From Bullera alba (lineage: Eukaryota > Basidiomycota > Tremellomycetes > Tremellales > Bulleraceae), in assembly GCA_001600095.1 (NCBI GenBank), contig BCIX01000003.1, positions 124,001 to 188,000 on the forward strand: 64,000 nt of DNA. Direction: 5' to 3'. Positions 48,493-58,622 of the stretch are shown in pieces. Position 1 is the first letter of the stretch, and each line of letters begins with the position of its first letter. The translations under genes were made by a program, and so were the position numbers. The notes beneath the pieces were generated by a model, which made no database searches, had not been told where the DNA came from, and was given only the letters and a program-made list of their open reading frames with translations.

Positions 48493-50447
48493 AATGACGG
48501 GACGATGGACATTGGCCGCAGTGCTGCTGTACGCCGCAACGGGGATTTGGGGACAAAGCACCAACACCACGTGCGTCCACGATGCAAGCACGGCTTGGTT
48601 GTTCAGCTCGGAGGGCGCTTCGCCATGGTGAGTACCGTCTCCAGATTTTGTTATGGCATGTGTGTATCATCGCTGCATCATCCTTTGGCTGTTGTGGAGC
48701 TGTCGGTTTGCTTCACTTGCCAAGACATACCAAAGAGCCATCTGCTGACACCCTCTGCAGCCTAGTATGGTCTAGGATCCAATCCCTCTGCTTGGCACAA
48801 GATGCATACATCAACGTCCCGCCATTACTCCCTGCGTACGGGTACAACTCTCCTCAGAGCCCTGGGTCGGGTTGTCAGTGTAATGTCGTGTCTTACGCCT
48901 TGATGGCGGGGTGTTCATGGTGAGTGCATCGGGGAGTTGCTCCCCAGGCTGGAGGTCGAATTCGGCTGGTGGCTGACTACGCTTAGGTGTCAAGTTGGGG
49001 ATACCAACTCCTGGCTGAGCGAAGCTGACTGGAAGGCCGGCTGCGATACCTATATTGAGGACGGGTGAGTAACTCTTGGAGGCCGTACAAAGAAGGTCAA
49101 TACTGACAACTTGACGATAGACTGGGCTTCGAGGAGAGTGTTGTGGTGATACCGGCGTTTGCGTGGCGGCCATGGCAGGGTGAGTGGGAGTGGATTTCCA
49201 TCTGCGCGCAACGGACGCAAGGCCTTAGAAAGGACAAGGGCAGACATCAGGACTTGGCTGGAGACTTTAAACATAATGAGACGAGTTCATCAGGCTGACC
49301 CGATCTAGGCTCTCGATGGGCAGCGCTGTCAGCTTCTTCGTCAGCATCATCATACTTAACACTCCGGCCCACAGGCACCACCTCGCTCTCTAGGTCTCTA
49401 CCGCCTATAACCTCAGCTCCATTCACCTCGACGTCCACAAGCCCTTCTACCTCGGCTTCTTCGCGATCCGCCTCTCCGTCTACATCTGCAGCCGCTTCAG
49501 ACCCTCCAGAGCCGGAAAGCTCGCCGGCGAAGAAGTGGGGTCCCATCGTCGGTGGAGTTGCTGGTGGAATTTTCGCCCTAGTCCTGCTCTTCTTCCTCAT
49601 CCGATGGATGCGGTCTCGGAACGACAGTCAAAATGGTGCTCGAGGAAAGCCGGTGGTGAGGTACAGAGGCGACGAGGACGACCGCGAAAAGTCCTTTTTG
49701 GGAATGTTTGGCGCCAAGAGAGGATCGATGGGCGGAGAGAGGAGCACTCGGGGGAAGAGGAGGGAGACAGACTTGATAACGGATCCACTGGCGTTCACCA
49801 CTCCTCGACAAGCTCCCAAGACACCTGGCGATGTGAATCCAATGCGATACACCACCACTCAGACCAGAATCAGGGATAGAATGTCTTCCGATAGTGACGG
49901 GTCGAGTATATTCGATCCAAGGCGCAACCTCCCTTCGCACCAGAATCTGGGCAGTAGGAGCGAGTTGATTGTGGATATGGACGAGGACGATTCCCTGTCT
50001 TCAGGGCGGACAGGACTGGGAGACGGAGCGAAAGCTCAATATGAGCGGGCGGGGGAGAGTAGTGCGAGAAGAATCGCACCTTCCCGATCCCAAGATTTCA
50101 CCCAACCACGGCCATTCTCAGAAGTGCGCACCCTTCCGTCGCTGTATGATCCGCCTACCGGAGCGGCGAGGTACACCGTGACAAGTCAGTACACCGAGGG
50201 TACGCCAGATGGGAGAGGAAGAGAATTGTTGGGGTCAACAATCATGTCGTCGCCAATGCCGCTCAGCCCGGAGAGTCGGTACCCCGGTACGGAGCGAGGG
50301 GACAGAGCGTCGAGAATGTCCAGAGGGACGATAGGCGAGGCACTGGGTAGTGGAAGAGGAAGAGATAGGGAGAGTGAGCAGTTTTGGTCTAGGCAGAAAC
50401 TGCCTCCACTGCCTAGAGGCGTCTCGGACGAGAGTCGGACGGGTTGA
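48493..50447 (+). CDS. Single-pass membrane protein with Cys-rich ectodomain
   Basis: A signal peptide (MTGRWTLAAVLLYAATGIWG) is followed by an ectodomain of about 110 residues with regularly placed cysteines (TTCVHD, SPCLVW, QSLCL, GCQCNVVSYALMAGCSWCQ, GCDTY). A Ser/Thr/Pro-rich stalk of some 70 residues, probably O-mannosylated, comes next. One membrane helix (PIVGGVAGGIFALVLLFFLI) leads to a basic stop-transfer and a disordered tail of about 265 residues rich in Arg, Ser and Gly. This layout (secreted Cys domain, Ser/Thr stalk, one helix, long tail) is shared by many basidiomycete surface proteins and resembles cell-wall stress sensors such as Wsc/Mid2, but the Cys pattern is not the WSC domain. 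Ligand and role are unknown. Five introns lie in the ectodomain part; stalk, helix and tail form one long exon. Confidence 0.75.
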
Positions 50448-50815
50448 GTGTCAGCGTGGTGGAGAAGGTGGAGATCTTGAGACTATAGATCGACGGATGA
50501 TCGTTGTACAAGACCCTGCGTATGTCTCGCATGAGATAATGTTATCCCATGCATGTAGCGAGTATAGCATCTCGACATATATGCCCCGATCCCAAGCCTA
50601 CCCCAGTGCTCGCCATCATCGTCGTCGTCACGATCACCGTCTAGTGTATGGTCCTGTCGGTTAGGATGGTAGCCGGCGGGGCAAAAGTAGCGGCGCCCGG
50701 GGAACCAATCGACAGGTTCTCGTCAGCCAGAGATACACCTCGCTCTGCTTTCATCTTTACCTCCTTCTAGGCTACTCGATCTGTGTGAATAGAACCAAGG
50801 AATTGACTGCCCAAC
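50448..50815. other. Intergenic upstream of HFD1
   Basis: 368 bp between two + strand genes without a coding domain; presumed terminator and promoter sequence. Confidence 0.4.
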
Positions 50816-53359
50816 ATGTCGCAGTCCATCTACACCGATGCTTCCAATGAGGAGATTGACAGGGTAAGTTGACTCCCCAAAAATGGAGTACTGACCCTCC
50901 TCTCAGGCATACAACCGTCTCAAAGACAAATTCGCTACCCATGCCACCAAATCCCTCGCGTACAGGCTTTACCACCTCAAGCAGGTGGCATACATGATCC
51001 ACGACAACGGGGCAGCCATCTGTGCCGCCGTCAAGGCAGATCTGGACAATGGCGGGTTTGCCGTCCAAATGACCGATGTGAGTGTGGACAAGCAAGGGGT
51101 TGGGAAGTTCGCTTATGATATTTACTCAGCTCGTCCCGATCATCAATGAGGTCGACCTGGCAGTGAGGAGACTGGCGACTTGGATGAAGGACGAGTACAG
51201 GGTCGGAGACTCCATGCTGTCTTTCAAGTCAATGAGTGAGTGAAGGGTCGATGAAGGTGCCGTCAAGTAGGACTAGCTGATCTGATCACCGTCTGTAGAG
51301 CCTAGGATCGTCAAGCAGCCAAAAGGCGTCGTCCTGGTTAGTACTACCGTATGACTATGAGCATTCTGATGTGGTTGCTGATCGTATGAACCTGAAACAG
51401 AACATCAGCCCATGGGTGAGATCCAGAACCAGCTCAATCCCCAATCCACCGAGATGCTGATTGAACCCAAACTTTAGAACTTCCCCTGGCAGCTCACCAT
51501 GATCCCTCTTGTCAATGCCATCGCGGCCGGATGTCCGATGCTTATTAAGGTGAGTAACTCAAGGACACACGTCGTGCCTGGTACCCCTCCCTTTCGTTCG
51601 AGTTACCGCCGGCAGTTTCTTGATGCCAAGCTGACACTAGTCGTCCTCGACAACAGCCGTCCGAACATTCCCCGCGATCTTCGGCACTCATGGCGAGACT
51701 CATCCCCACATACCTCGACTCGGAGGCCTATGCTGTCGTGCTCGGTGGTCCTGACCAATCGACCTACCTGCTGGAGAAGCAATGGGGACACAGTGCGTCC
51801 GCTCGGCGAGGCCCACTGTCAGATAGCAAGCTGAAACACCACAGTCATGTTCACTGGGTCTGGCAAGATCGGCAAGATCGTAGCCAAAGCCGCTGCAGAG
51901 ACGCTCACCCCTTCAACCCTTGAGGTAAGCTCATCCAGCAGTGCATAGCAGCATGATGGCTGATATGTCACAGCTCGGTGGTAAAAGCCCGGTGATCGTG
52001 ACCGAGTGTGCCAACCTCAAGATCATCGCCAGGCGAATGTTCTCAATCAAGCAGCTTGTCAACGGGCAGATGTGTGGTAAGTTCACAATATGATCACAGC
52101 TTTGCCAGCCCGTATCATCCCCTCTGACGTTCACAGTCGCACCCGACTACATCCTCGTTGCTCGAGAAAAGGTCGACGAGTTCATCAAGGTCTGCTCCGA
52201 GACGTAAGCAACCTCACTAGCACTCCTAGCCTTATTGACACCCCTCGTTTCAGCATGGACGAATTCTTCCCCAAGTCCCCCGACCCGAAATCCCTCTTGC
52301 ACGCCTCTATGACTTCCCGACAGCGCTCCCAGGGCGACTTTGACCGACAGATGGGATTCCTGGAAAAGGCCGAGTCCGAGGGCAAAGTCGTCTACAGGGG
52401 TGAAACCGACGCCACTACCCGACGAATGGGCTTTAGTCTGGTCAAACTTGCCGAAGACGGTAAAGGCGAGTCTGGCGGACTGGTCGAGCAAGAGATTTTC
52501 GGGACCGTCATCCCGATCATCCCGTACTCCGTGAGCCTTGACTCCACGCATCCTCATATCACGATCTGACGCAGAGTTCTCGCGTAGAGCCTCGATGCGG
52601 CTATCAAGTACATCAATGATAGGCCACACCCCTTGGCTTTGTACGTGTGCTCGGGCAAGCGCTCGATCTTGACAAAGGGTGAGTGACCATGGATGATTGA
52701 TATCTCAAGTCGAGGGCACTGACGCCATCGGCAGTGCTCCACGAGACCATCAGTGGATCTGTCTGCTGGAACGAGTTTGGCTTTGCAACTCTCGGTAGGG
52801 CTTTTCACGACCAATACGTCTGCATCAAGAGCTTATGACTGCCTCCAGCCCGATCTCTGCCGTTTGGAGGTGTTGGTGATAGCGGATGTGGGTCAAAATT
52901 GCCTTCAAGCTTAGCTATCGCCATACTGACATTTCCAAGGGGGCTCGTACCATGGCTATGACGGATTCAAAGAGTTCACCCACTTCAAGTGTGAGTACCG
53001 CATCTCCAAGCAGTTGCTTCGTGACGTCGGCTGATGAACGTCCTAGCTACGCTTGAAATCCCCTACTAGTGAGTCAAGCGCAATCCTGGCCTCCTAGTGT
53101 TATTGGCGCTGACAGTCCCAGCTTTGAACCCCTCATGTCGGTCCGATACCCGCCCATCAGCAATATCCGAAAGAAGATCTTCGGGTACTTGATGTACGCC
53201 GGCATCCCCTTCTCCCGACCGAAATCGGTCGAGGCAGAGGCTAAGAAGCTGTGGTGGAAGAAATGGCGATTGACCATGATCCTCGCGGTGTTGATTGCCG
53301 GCGGTGTGAGCTCGGGTACTATCGCCGGGGCGATAGCCAAGGTTAGGGGAAAGCTCTAG
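50816..53359 (+). CDS. HFD1: Fatty aldehyde dehydrogenase (ALDH3/Hfd1 type)
   Basis: This is a membrane-anchored class-3 aldehyde dehydrogenase oxidising long-chain aldehydes; yeast Hfd1 also acts in coenzyme Q precursor synthesis. Visible are KPKGVVLNISPWNFPWQL, NAIAAGCPMLIKPSE, FTGSGKIGKIVAKAAAE, LGGKSPVIV, the catalytic cysteine in NGQMCVAPDYIL, QEIFGTVIPI (FGP in most relatives) and LPFGGVGDSG...YHGYDGF. The C-terminal tail ends in a hydrophobic anchor (LTMILAVLIAGGVSSGTIAG). About 14 introns are present. The exon 51401-51415 is only 15 nt and encodes NISPW. The frame stays open across all introns, so the gene should be functional despite the Pro-to-Thr change in the FGP motif. Confidence 0.92.
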
Positions 53360-53805
53360 GTTCATCGGCGGGGCCGGCCTTGTGTTTTGGGTATGTGGGC
53401 AACGGGTCACTGGGTACTAGGGAGAAGTGTACATTCCGAAGAATAGTAGTCGGTAAGCCGAGTGAAGTTTTGGATGTAAAGTACAAGTACGTGTTATGCT
53501 ACGACCATCTGTGTGAAATGTCCTGCTGATACTTAGAGGCGTGGACTGACGAACTTGCCAACGGATATGGCGGCTGTCGCCTTTTTGTGATTTCTAAGCT
53601 GACCGTTTCACCACCAACGATCTGCTGCTCCTTCGCCAATCGCAATACGGTCCTCCTTTCATCGTTCTTCCCCAAGCAGTCGCAGTCGAATCTCGATCAA
53701 GACTTTGACCAACCGCATAAATAGGCTCATACCATAACTCATCCCTCACTTTCATCATTCACCCAGTCTGTTATATAACCAAACCAGCAGGGATTCACCT
53801 AGGAA
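53360..53805. other. Intergenic; TATA-like element before the paralogue array
   Basis: No coding domain. A TATATAA sequence at about 53772-53778 lies some 30 bp before the ATG of the first array gene. That is close for a TATA box and implies either a very short leader or another role. Confidence 0.4.
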
Positions 53806-54726
53806 ATGGATAGCAACAACAGCGTCAACATCCATGTCTCACCGGGACTAAAATTGGCATGGGAGCTGACTCGACAATCGAATCGCAGCTCCACCGCCCC
53901 CTCGCCTTCCGAAGTGGAGCAGTCGCGCCCCAATACCGACACCCCGGCAGCTGGCCAGCCTTCGGTGAGTGTGACAATCGAGGAAGCACTGTCTCGGGCG
54001 TTTGTCGACAACAAATCTGAGAGCCTTTCTGGAAAATGGAGCGACAACTTCACCATCAACTACGACCACGCTCAGACCCTCATCAAGCTCAAGGGTGATT
54101 TGTGGACTTTTGGGCGGAGTCAGGCAGCTGATGGCGGGAGTCGATTCAAGTCACAGCGCGAATGGGAGATATTCCAAGAGCATAACGCTACGGATCGCCA
54201 GGCGCTCAAGTACGCTTCCGCTAATCTCGCCAAGCAGATCAATGAATTCGATCATCTGGATGATCGCATTGGTACCAATATCCTGTCAATCTTCTCCAAC
54301 CTCGGACTGAGCCAGGAGGGGGACACGGATACCAAGACCTTAGGCGAAGAGTTTAGGAAGGTGATGAGGGTGTACACCAGGCCATATGGATATCACCACG
54401 CTCCGCCGCTTGATGAGTGGGCGGTACCCGGTCTCGCAAAGGACATCGCCGAGCTCACACTCGGTCGGATTCAAGCTACACGTACAGAGCGCATAGGCGA
54501 AGATGACGACGAAACACAGAAGACGGCTACGCCTGGATCTGAATCGACAGTCCCCACGGTCTCAAGGACGGCTCTCGAGAAACAGCTGCGGAGGGTCATC
54601 AGGTCACGTATCAAGTCAATTGAGGAGCACGAGATCAGAGTGTGTGACGCGCTGACGTTCTCTACAGAACTAGCGTCAGCGACGGAGGGGGTGAATCCTG
54701 GGAGTGGAACTAGTGGCGGCGCCTAG
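53806..54726 (+). CDS. Intronless family protein, array member 1
   Basis: 306 residues in one exon; family not recognised. No signal peptide or membrane helix. After a polar N-terminus (1-50), VSVTIEEALSRAF (about 54-66) opens a region that aligns with array member 2: both then show a Trp-containing helix, DRQALKYASANLAK (130-143) and DDRIGTNILSIFSNLGL (152-168). The C-terminal module shared by all four members follows: LGEEFRKVM (179-187), a variable acidic linker, LRRVIRSRIKSI (261-272) and CDALTFSTEL (280-289). It is the most diverged in the middle of the module, where the others have an AILAAL-type helix. The lack of introns contrasts with flanking HFD1 (about 14 introns). Function unknown; soluble cytoplasmic or nuclear location is inferred from the missing targeting signals. 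Confidence 0.7.
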   Translation: MDSNNSVNIHVSPGLKLAWELTRQSNRSSTAPSPSEVEQSRPNTDTPAAGQPSVSVTIEEALSRAFVDNKSESLSGKWSDNFTINYDHAQTLIKLKGDLWTFGRSQAADGGSRFKSQREWEIFQEHNATDRQALKYASANLAKQINEFDHLDDRIGTNILSIFSNLGLSQEGDTDTKTLGEEFRKVMRVYTRPYGYHHAPPLDEWAVPGLAKDIAELTLGRIQATRTERIGEDDDETQKTATPGSESTVPTVSRTALEKQLRRVIRSRIKSIEEHEIRVCDALTFSTELASATEGVNPGSGTSGGA

Positions 54727-55432
54727 CCTAAGCGACGAAGTATGCGACAGCTCTGTACGTCGATGAATGCTTTCCTTTCACATTCGAGCGGTCAGCAGGA
54801 TGACGTACGTGAGTACGTTCTAGGAGCACATCTACTGAGACGTGTCCAGACTCTAGGGAGTAGGGACTTTGCATGTCAGAGTGTTAGCACTTTGCGATCG
54901 GCCGCAACTTCGACCTCCCATTCATCGCCAGATCCTCTGCGCTCTGCGCCTCGATCTGTCACTTATCAGTCACAATGACACGAGTAATCTGACCCCTGTA
55001 TGACGAGGCATCGTTTCAGAAGACTGACAAAAGGAGACTTGCAAAGGGACTAAATTCGTGCTCACCTGCTGACGTACCAGCCAAATTCGATGGAGGGGTT
55101 CAAACGCCAAGACGCCTTGGTGCGACACTGCGACTGCAGCAGCAAGCCATGCTGCCGCTTGGCTGCCATATATACTCTTCTGGACACTTGGCACCGACAG
55201 ACCCCACCCCCCCCNNNNNNNNNNNNNNNNNNNNNNNNNNNNNNNNNNNNNNNNNNNNNNNNNNNNNNNNNNNNNNNNNNNNNNNNNNNNNNNNNNNNNN
55301 NNNNNNNNNNNNNNNNNNNNNNNNNNNNNNNNNNCCCCCCCCCCGCGCGCTCCTTCTTCACTTGATCATCAGCATTTCTTGCACACTTGATCAGCCTCTT
55401 GACCTCGATCATACACACAAACGCTCTCCACC
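54727..55432. other. Intergenic within the array, containing an assembly gap
   Basis: Apart from the gap at 55215-55334 this segment holds no domain. Open frames running through the N block are artefacts. A pyrimidine-rich stretch precedes the next ATG. Confidence 0.5.
55215..55334. other. Assembly gap (120 N) flanked by poly-C
   Basis: The gap is bordered on the left by a C-rich run (CCCC-A-CCCCCCCC) and on the right by ten C residues followed by GCGCGC. Both edges being poly-C suggests that the missing sequence is, or contains, a long C tract that stopped sequencing or assembly. The real length is unknown. Confidence 0.95.
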
Positions 55433-56086
55433 ATGCCTGCTCCAACTGTCACCATCACCATTACTGAGAGGCTGAACAACCTCTCCAAGGGAACGAACGA
55501 GACAGATGCCGTGGTTACAAGTCTCTCTCAGGGCGGTAACACCAAGTCGGTGGGCGTGGATCGATACAAACTGCAAAACCTCTGGAACTCTTGGAAGGCT
55601 ACTGACAATTACATCAATACAACCCTCAGAGGTGATCCGGAACTCGCAGGTCAGTCAGCCTCTGACAAGAGCGAGCTTCAATGGGCGGTTCGAGAGTTGA
55701 GCCCTGTCAATAACAACACTGACGAGTTCGACGGCACTATCGGCCAAAGCATCCAATCCGTTGTCAGTACTCACGGCATTCAGGTCGAGGAAGACGACAC
55801 GGAGGTAGGAAGGAGATTCAGGGGGGCGGTGACTGGTATCAAGTCTGACGACCTCGTGATCAAAGGCACGTACGTGATTGCCTCAGCCGTGGTGGACAAA
55901 GTCCTGGCCGCAATGGTCTCTGCCGCGACCGGAGGAGGAGCTGATTCCGCCAACTCGCTGGACAAAGGGAACAAGCGAAACCTCAGGCTGTTGGTCCGTA
56001 AAGGGCTGGCCTCGATCGCCAGTGATCAGTCTCGAGGTGTTGATGCCTTGACCATCACCGAGAGGATGATGAGTAATGGCAATTAG
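55433..56086 (+). CDS. Intronless family protein, array member 2
   Basis: 217 residues in one exon, the shortest member; family not recognised. The start VTITITERLNNLS (6-18) parallels VSVTIEEALSRAF of member 1, and DKSELQWAVRELS (78-90) with FDGTIGQSIQSVVSTHGI (99-116) parallels its next conserved part, so these two are collinear over their full length. The shared module is clear: EVGRRFRGAV (124-133), KSDDLVI (137-143), VVDKVLAAMVSAATGGG (153-169), LRLLVRKGLASIASD (184-198) and GVDALTIT (202-209). KSDDLVI matches SSDDLVV of member 3. The protein ends soon after the module. No targeting signal or membrane segment. The ATG at 55433 has a good CCACC context. Confidence 0.72.
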   Translation: MPAPTVTITITERLNNLSKGTNETDAVVTSLSQGGNTKSVGVDRYKLQNLWNSWKATDNYINTTLRGDPELAGQSASDKSELQWAVRELSPVNNNTDEFDGTIGQSIQSVVSTHGIQVEEDDTEVGRRFRGAVTGIKSDDLVIKGTYVIASAVVDKVLAAMVSAATGGGADSANSLDKGNKRNLRLLVRKGLASIASDQSRGVDALTITERMMSNGN

Positions 56087-56619
56087 ACCGGATTTTGGTC
56101 TCAGACAACGGACAACCTTTCAAGGTTCAAGTTGCATCGAATACTCGAGTAGTAGTGCAGTAGTGAAGGGGGTATGCTAGTTGCGAATAGGTCAAGGTGT
56201 GAACGTAGGTCCGTCAGGATGCATCTACTGCTCTCAGCTTTGTGCGACCCTATCTGAACGAACTCAACGGAGGGCATCGTCCAGAGAGCGAGGTGTATAG
56301 ACCTCCGTTTCAGATCTGAATGACGTCGTTGGTGGCTGCTTTGTTGTTGACCCCTCTCTGCTTCTAGCAATATGATCTAGCGAAACACGTATGGTCGTGA
56401 ATCAAGGGAGGACATCAGCTCACAGGGACCCTCCTTTCTCGACCTGGCTCTTCTCCAGCCACCCTCTCGGTAGGACGGCGAGCAGGGTTGGACAAAAGCT
56501 CAGAACATTAGCCATTGAAGTGCATCGTCTTGATCTATTCCCTCACCTAACAGTGCCTTCCAGAAGGATCGAACAACGAGACCCCTTATCAAATCACCCG
56601 CAACTGGCCTGAGATAGCC
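56087..56619. other. Intergenic within the array
   Basis: 533 bp without a supported gene between array members 2 and 3; no shared promoter block with the other intergenic segments was obvious by eye. Confidence 0.4.
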
Positions 56620-57423
56620 ATGAACGACTCGCAATCAGAGATTGGTGAGCACGACCAGGACATCGATCTCGAGCACTTTACCGAGGAGGATGAGCGAAAC
56701 CTTGCCGCCGGGTATGGCTCAGACGACGAACAGTATCCTTATGAAGTCTGGAGCCCAGAGGGAGGTCACGATGGCCTCGTACTCCACGGAGTTCCCATCG
56801 ACTTCGAGCTTCATGGATTCCATGGTGGAATGAACGATGAAGACATGATGGCCCAGCTCGATAACCTGCCCGAGGAGGAGATCCAAGCCCAGGTTGCAAG
56901 GTTCTCCCCTCAAGGCGGCCAAGACGATGACGATTACGCGGAGAGCGACGTCGATGACGCTGAACCAAGTGCCGACATCAACGATCCTTTCCTTGGATCC
57001 AGTGTACTGTCCCTAGCTACCTCTTGCAGCCTGCTCCCCGTCAACGACGGATACGACCAGAGGGCGGTGGGACAAAAGTTCAGAGAATCTCTGGATGACA
57101 GCAGAGCAGGCTCGTCCGACGATCTGGTCGTCTATACCGATGTCAAGAGTCTCGAGGTGGCCAAAGGTAAACTCACCGACGAAGTCAATACTGCCATCCT
57201 CGCAGCCCTCTCCGGGGGTGAAGGCACGGAGGGGACCATGATCGCGGTCGACGAACAGCAGAGGAAGACTCTGCGAAGCGCCATCGGGGGTGTCGTGAGC
57301 GAGATCTCCACGGGCAGAGAGGGAGGCGTGACGGCTTTAATGGTCGCCCATGGGATCCAAGGCTACTTGGCGCTCGAAAAGACTGTGGAGAGTGCCAAGT
57401 CCGCGGGATTTGTTGGAGCCTAA
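56620..57423 (+). CDS. Intronless family protein, array member 3, acidic N-terminus
   Basis: 267 residues in one exon; family not recognised. Residues 1-120 are strongly acidic and Gly-rich (for example QDDDDYAESDVDDAEP) and unrelated to members 1 and 2. From about 123 the shared region begins: FLGSSVLSLATSCSLL (124-139), AVGQKFRESLDD (149-160), SSDDLVV (165-171), VNTAILAALSGGEG (189-202), LRSAIGGVVSEIS (218-230) and GVTALMVAHGIQGYL (236-250). The AVGQKFRESL and AILAAL blocks are nearly the same as in member 4, making 3 and 4 the closest pair within the module. Acidic N-termini of this kind occur in histone- or nucleic-acid-mimicking and chaperone-like proteins, but nothing here allows a functional call. 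Confidence 0.72.
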   Translation: MNDSQSEIGEHDQDIDLEHFTEEDERNLAAGYGSDDEQYPYEVWSPEGGHDGLVLHGVPIDFELHGFHGGMNDEDMMAQLDNLPEEEIQAQVARFSPQGGQDDDDYAESDVDDAEPSADINDPFLGSSVLSLATSCSLLPVNDGYDQRAVGQKFRESLDDSRAGSSDDLVVYTDVKSLEVAKGKLTDEVNTAILAALSGGEGTEGTMIAVDEQQRKTLRSAIGGVVSEISTGREGGVTALMVAHGIQGYLALEKTVESAKSAGFVGA

Positions 57424-57902
57424 TGGGTAGATGTCCTGGCGATCACATCTCCAAGAGTCGGAATCGTATTCGTAGGCCAGTAGCGCGATGGATCATACTC
57501 GAGAGTGTCGAAGACTGGTTACTGGCGACTTGAGCTGTCACTTCCATGCCATTGCCTTTCGAGTCTTCCGCAGATCTTCACTCGCTGCATCAGCTGTGAG
57601 GCTGTTTAAGGGAGGTGCAAGAGACTGCTTCGTTTCAGCATACGGCGAAACGCGATTCGGCGACATGACGCAATGATTTGACTCACGGGATGTTCACAGT
57701 GTCACCTCCTTTCTCGCCAGTCTCCCTACGTGATCGATGGTGCACGTCCAGAGAGTCTCAGCGAGTTGCCATCGGGTTCGAGAGGGAAAACCGAACGAAC
57801 TCCCCGCTGGAGATTGTCGTTTCTTCCTCGACGGTCGACGGTCTGAAAGAATCAGCACAGCCAATCACTCTGACTTACTCCAAGTCCCACAACTCACGTA
57901 CC
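57424..57902. other. Intergenic upstream of array member 4
   Basis: The frame of member 4 is open upstream through an ATG at 57690, but those 71 extra residues show no similarity to the other members and the ATG at 57903 has the better context. I treat this as leader and promoter. Confidence 0.4.
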
Positions 57903-58622
57903 ATGCCACCAACTACACGAAAAAGGGCTATCGAGGGTTCGCATGGCGATTCCACTCTTGTTGCAGTGGCGACGGGTACCATCACCTCCAAAGAGGCATC
58001 CCAAGCCTCCCAGAAAGACGCAAAGGGGGAGGACAAGTCGACCACTCTGGTCAAGCGTCGAAAATTGGGCTTCGAAGATGATGATGACGTGATCGACCTG
58101 GAAAAGAGTCAATTCACGTACGACAGCGATGACAATCAGCTCGCTGAATTTGACTTTTCCGGCTTCGACGACCCGTCGATGTGTGATGATATCATCGGCG
58201 ATAGAGTCAAATATCTGATGAGTAGATGCGGTGTGCTTGTCAGACTGGATCAAAAGGGCACTACCGACGTGGGACAGAGACTCAGGGAGAGCTTGAGCAC
58301 CACCAAGGCAGATGAGTCAGAGAAGGCGGTCCAAGCGGACGAGACAGATGGCGAAGTTGGTGAAGATGTGGAGGAGATCGAAGGTGTAGAAGTGGCTAAC
58401 GACAGGATCAGCGAGGAAATCCACATTGCCATCCTCGCCGCACTGACCGATCCAGTTCCAGATTATGAAACTTCCTCAGCTCGTACCCTCTTGGAATCGA
58501 AGAAGGATACCGTACGAAGCACCATTCGCAGATGCCTCAGCACGGTGACGTTCAGCGAGGATCCAGATCTGAGGGCGTTGAACTTTTCTGAGGGCATCAG
58601 CAACGCTTTGGGTTGTCCGTAG
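57903..58622 (+). CDS. Intronless family protein, array member 4, with nuclear-type N-terminus
   Basis: 239 residues in one exon from the ATG at 57903 (an in-frame ATG at 57690 would add 71 residues); family not recognised. The N-terminus holds basic clusters TTRKRA (4-9) and KRRKLGF (51-57), which look like a nuclear localisation signal, directly followed by DDDDVIDLEKS (59-69), where VIDL next to acids resembles a SUMO-interacting motif. The shared module follows: CDDIIGDRVKYLMSRCGVL (94-112), DVGQRLRESLSTT (122-134), an extra acidic insert (about 138-165), IHIAILAALTD (173-183), VRSTIRRCLSTV (204-215), LRALNFSEGISNAL (223-236). Localisation and SUMO binding are inferences from motif likeness only. 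Confidence 0.72.
   Translation: MPPTTRKRAIEGSHGDSTLVAVATGTITSKEASQASQKDAKGEDKSTTLVKRRKLGFEDDDDVIDLEKSQFTYDSDDNQLAEFDFSGFDDPSMCDDIIGDRVKYLMSRCGVLVRLDQKGTTDVGQRLRESLSTTKADESEKAVQADETDGEVGEDVEEIEGVEVANDRISEEIHIAILAALTDPVPDYETSSARTLLESKKDTVRSTIRRCLSTVTFSEDPDLRALNFSEGISNALGCP

Noticed and set aside
55090..55475. Open frames running through the assembly gap
   Set aside because: They consist largely of undefined residues and exist only because N stretches contain no stop codons.
57690..57902. N-terminal extension of array member 4
   Set aside because: In frame and open, but with no similarity to other members and a poorer start context than 57903; kept only as an alternative.
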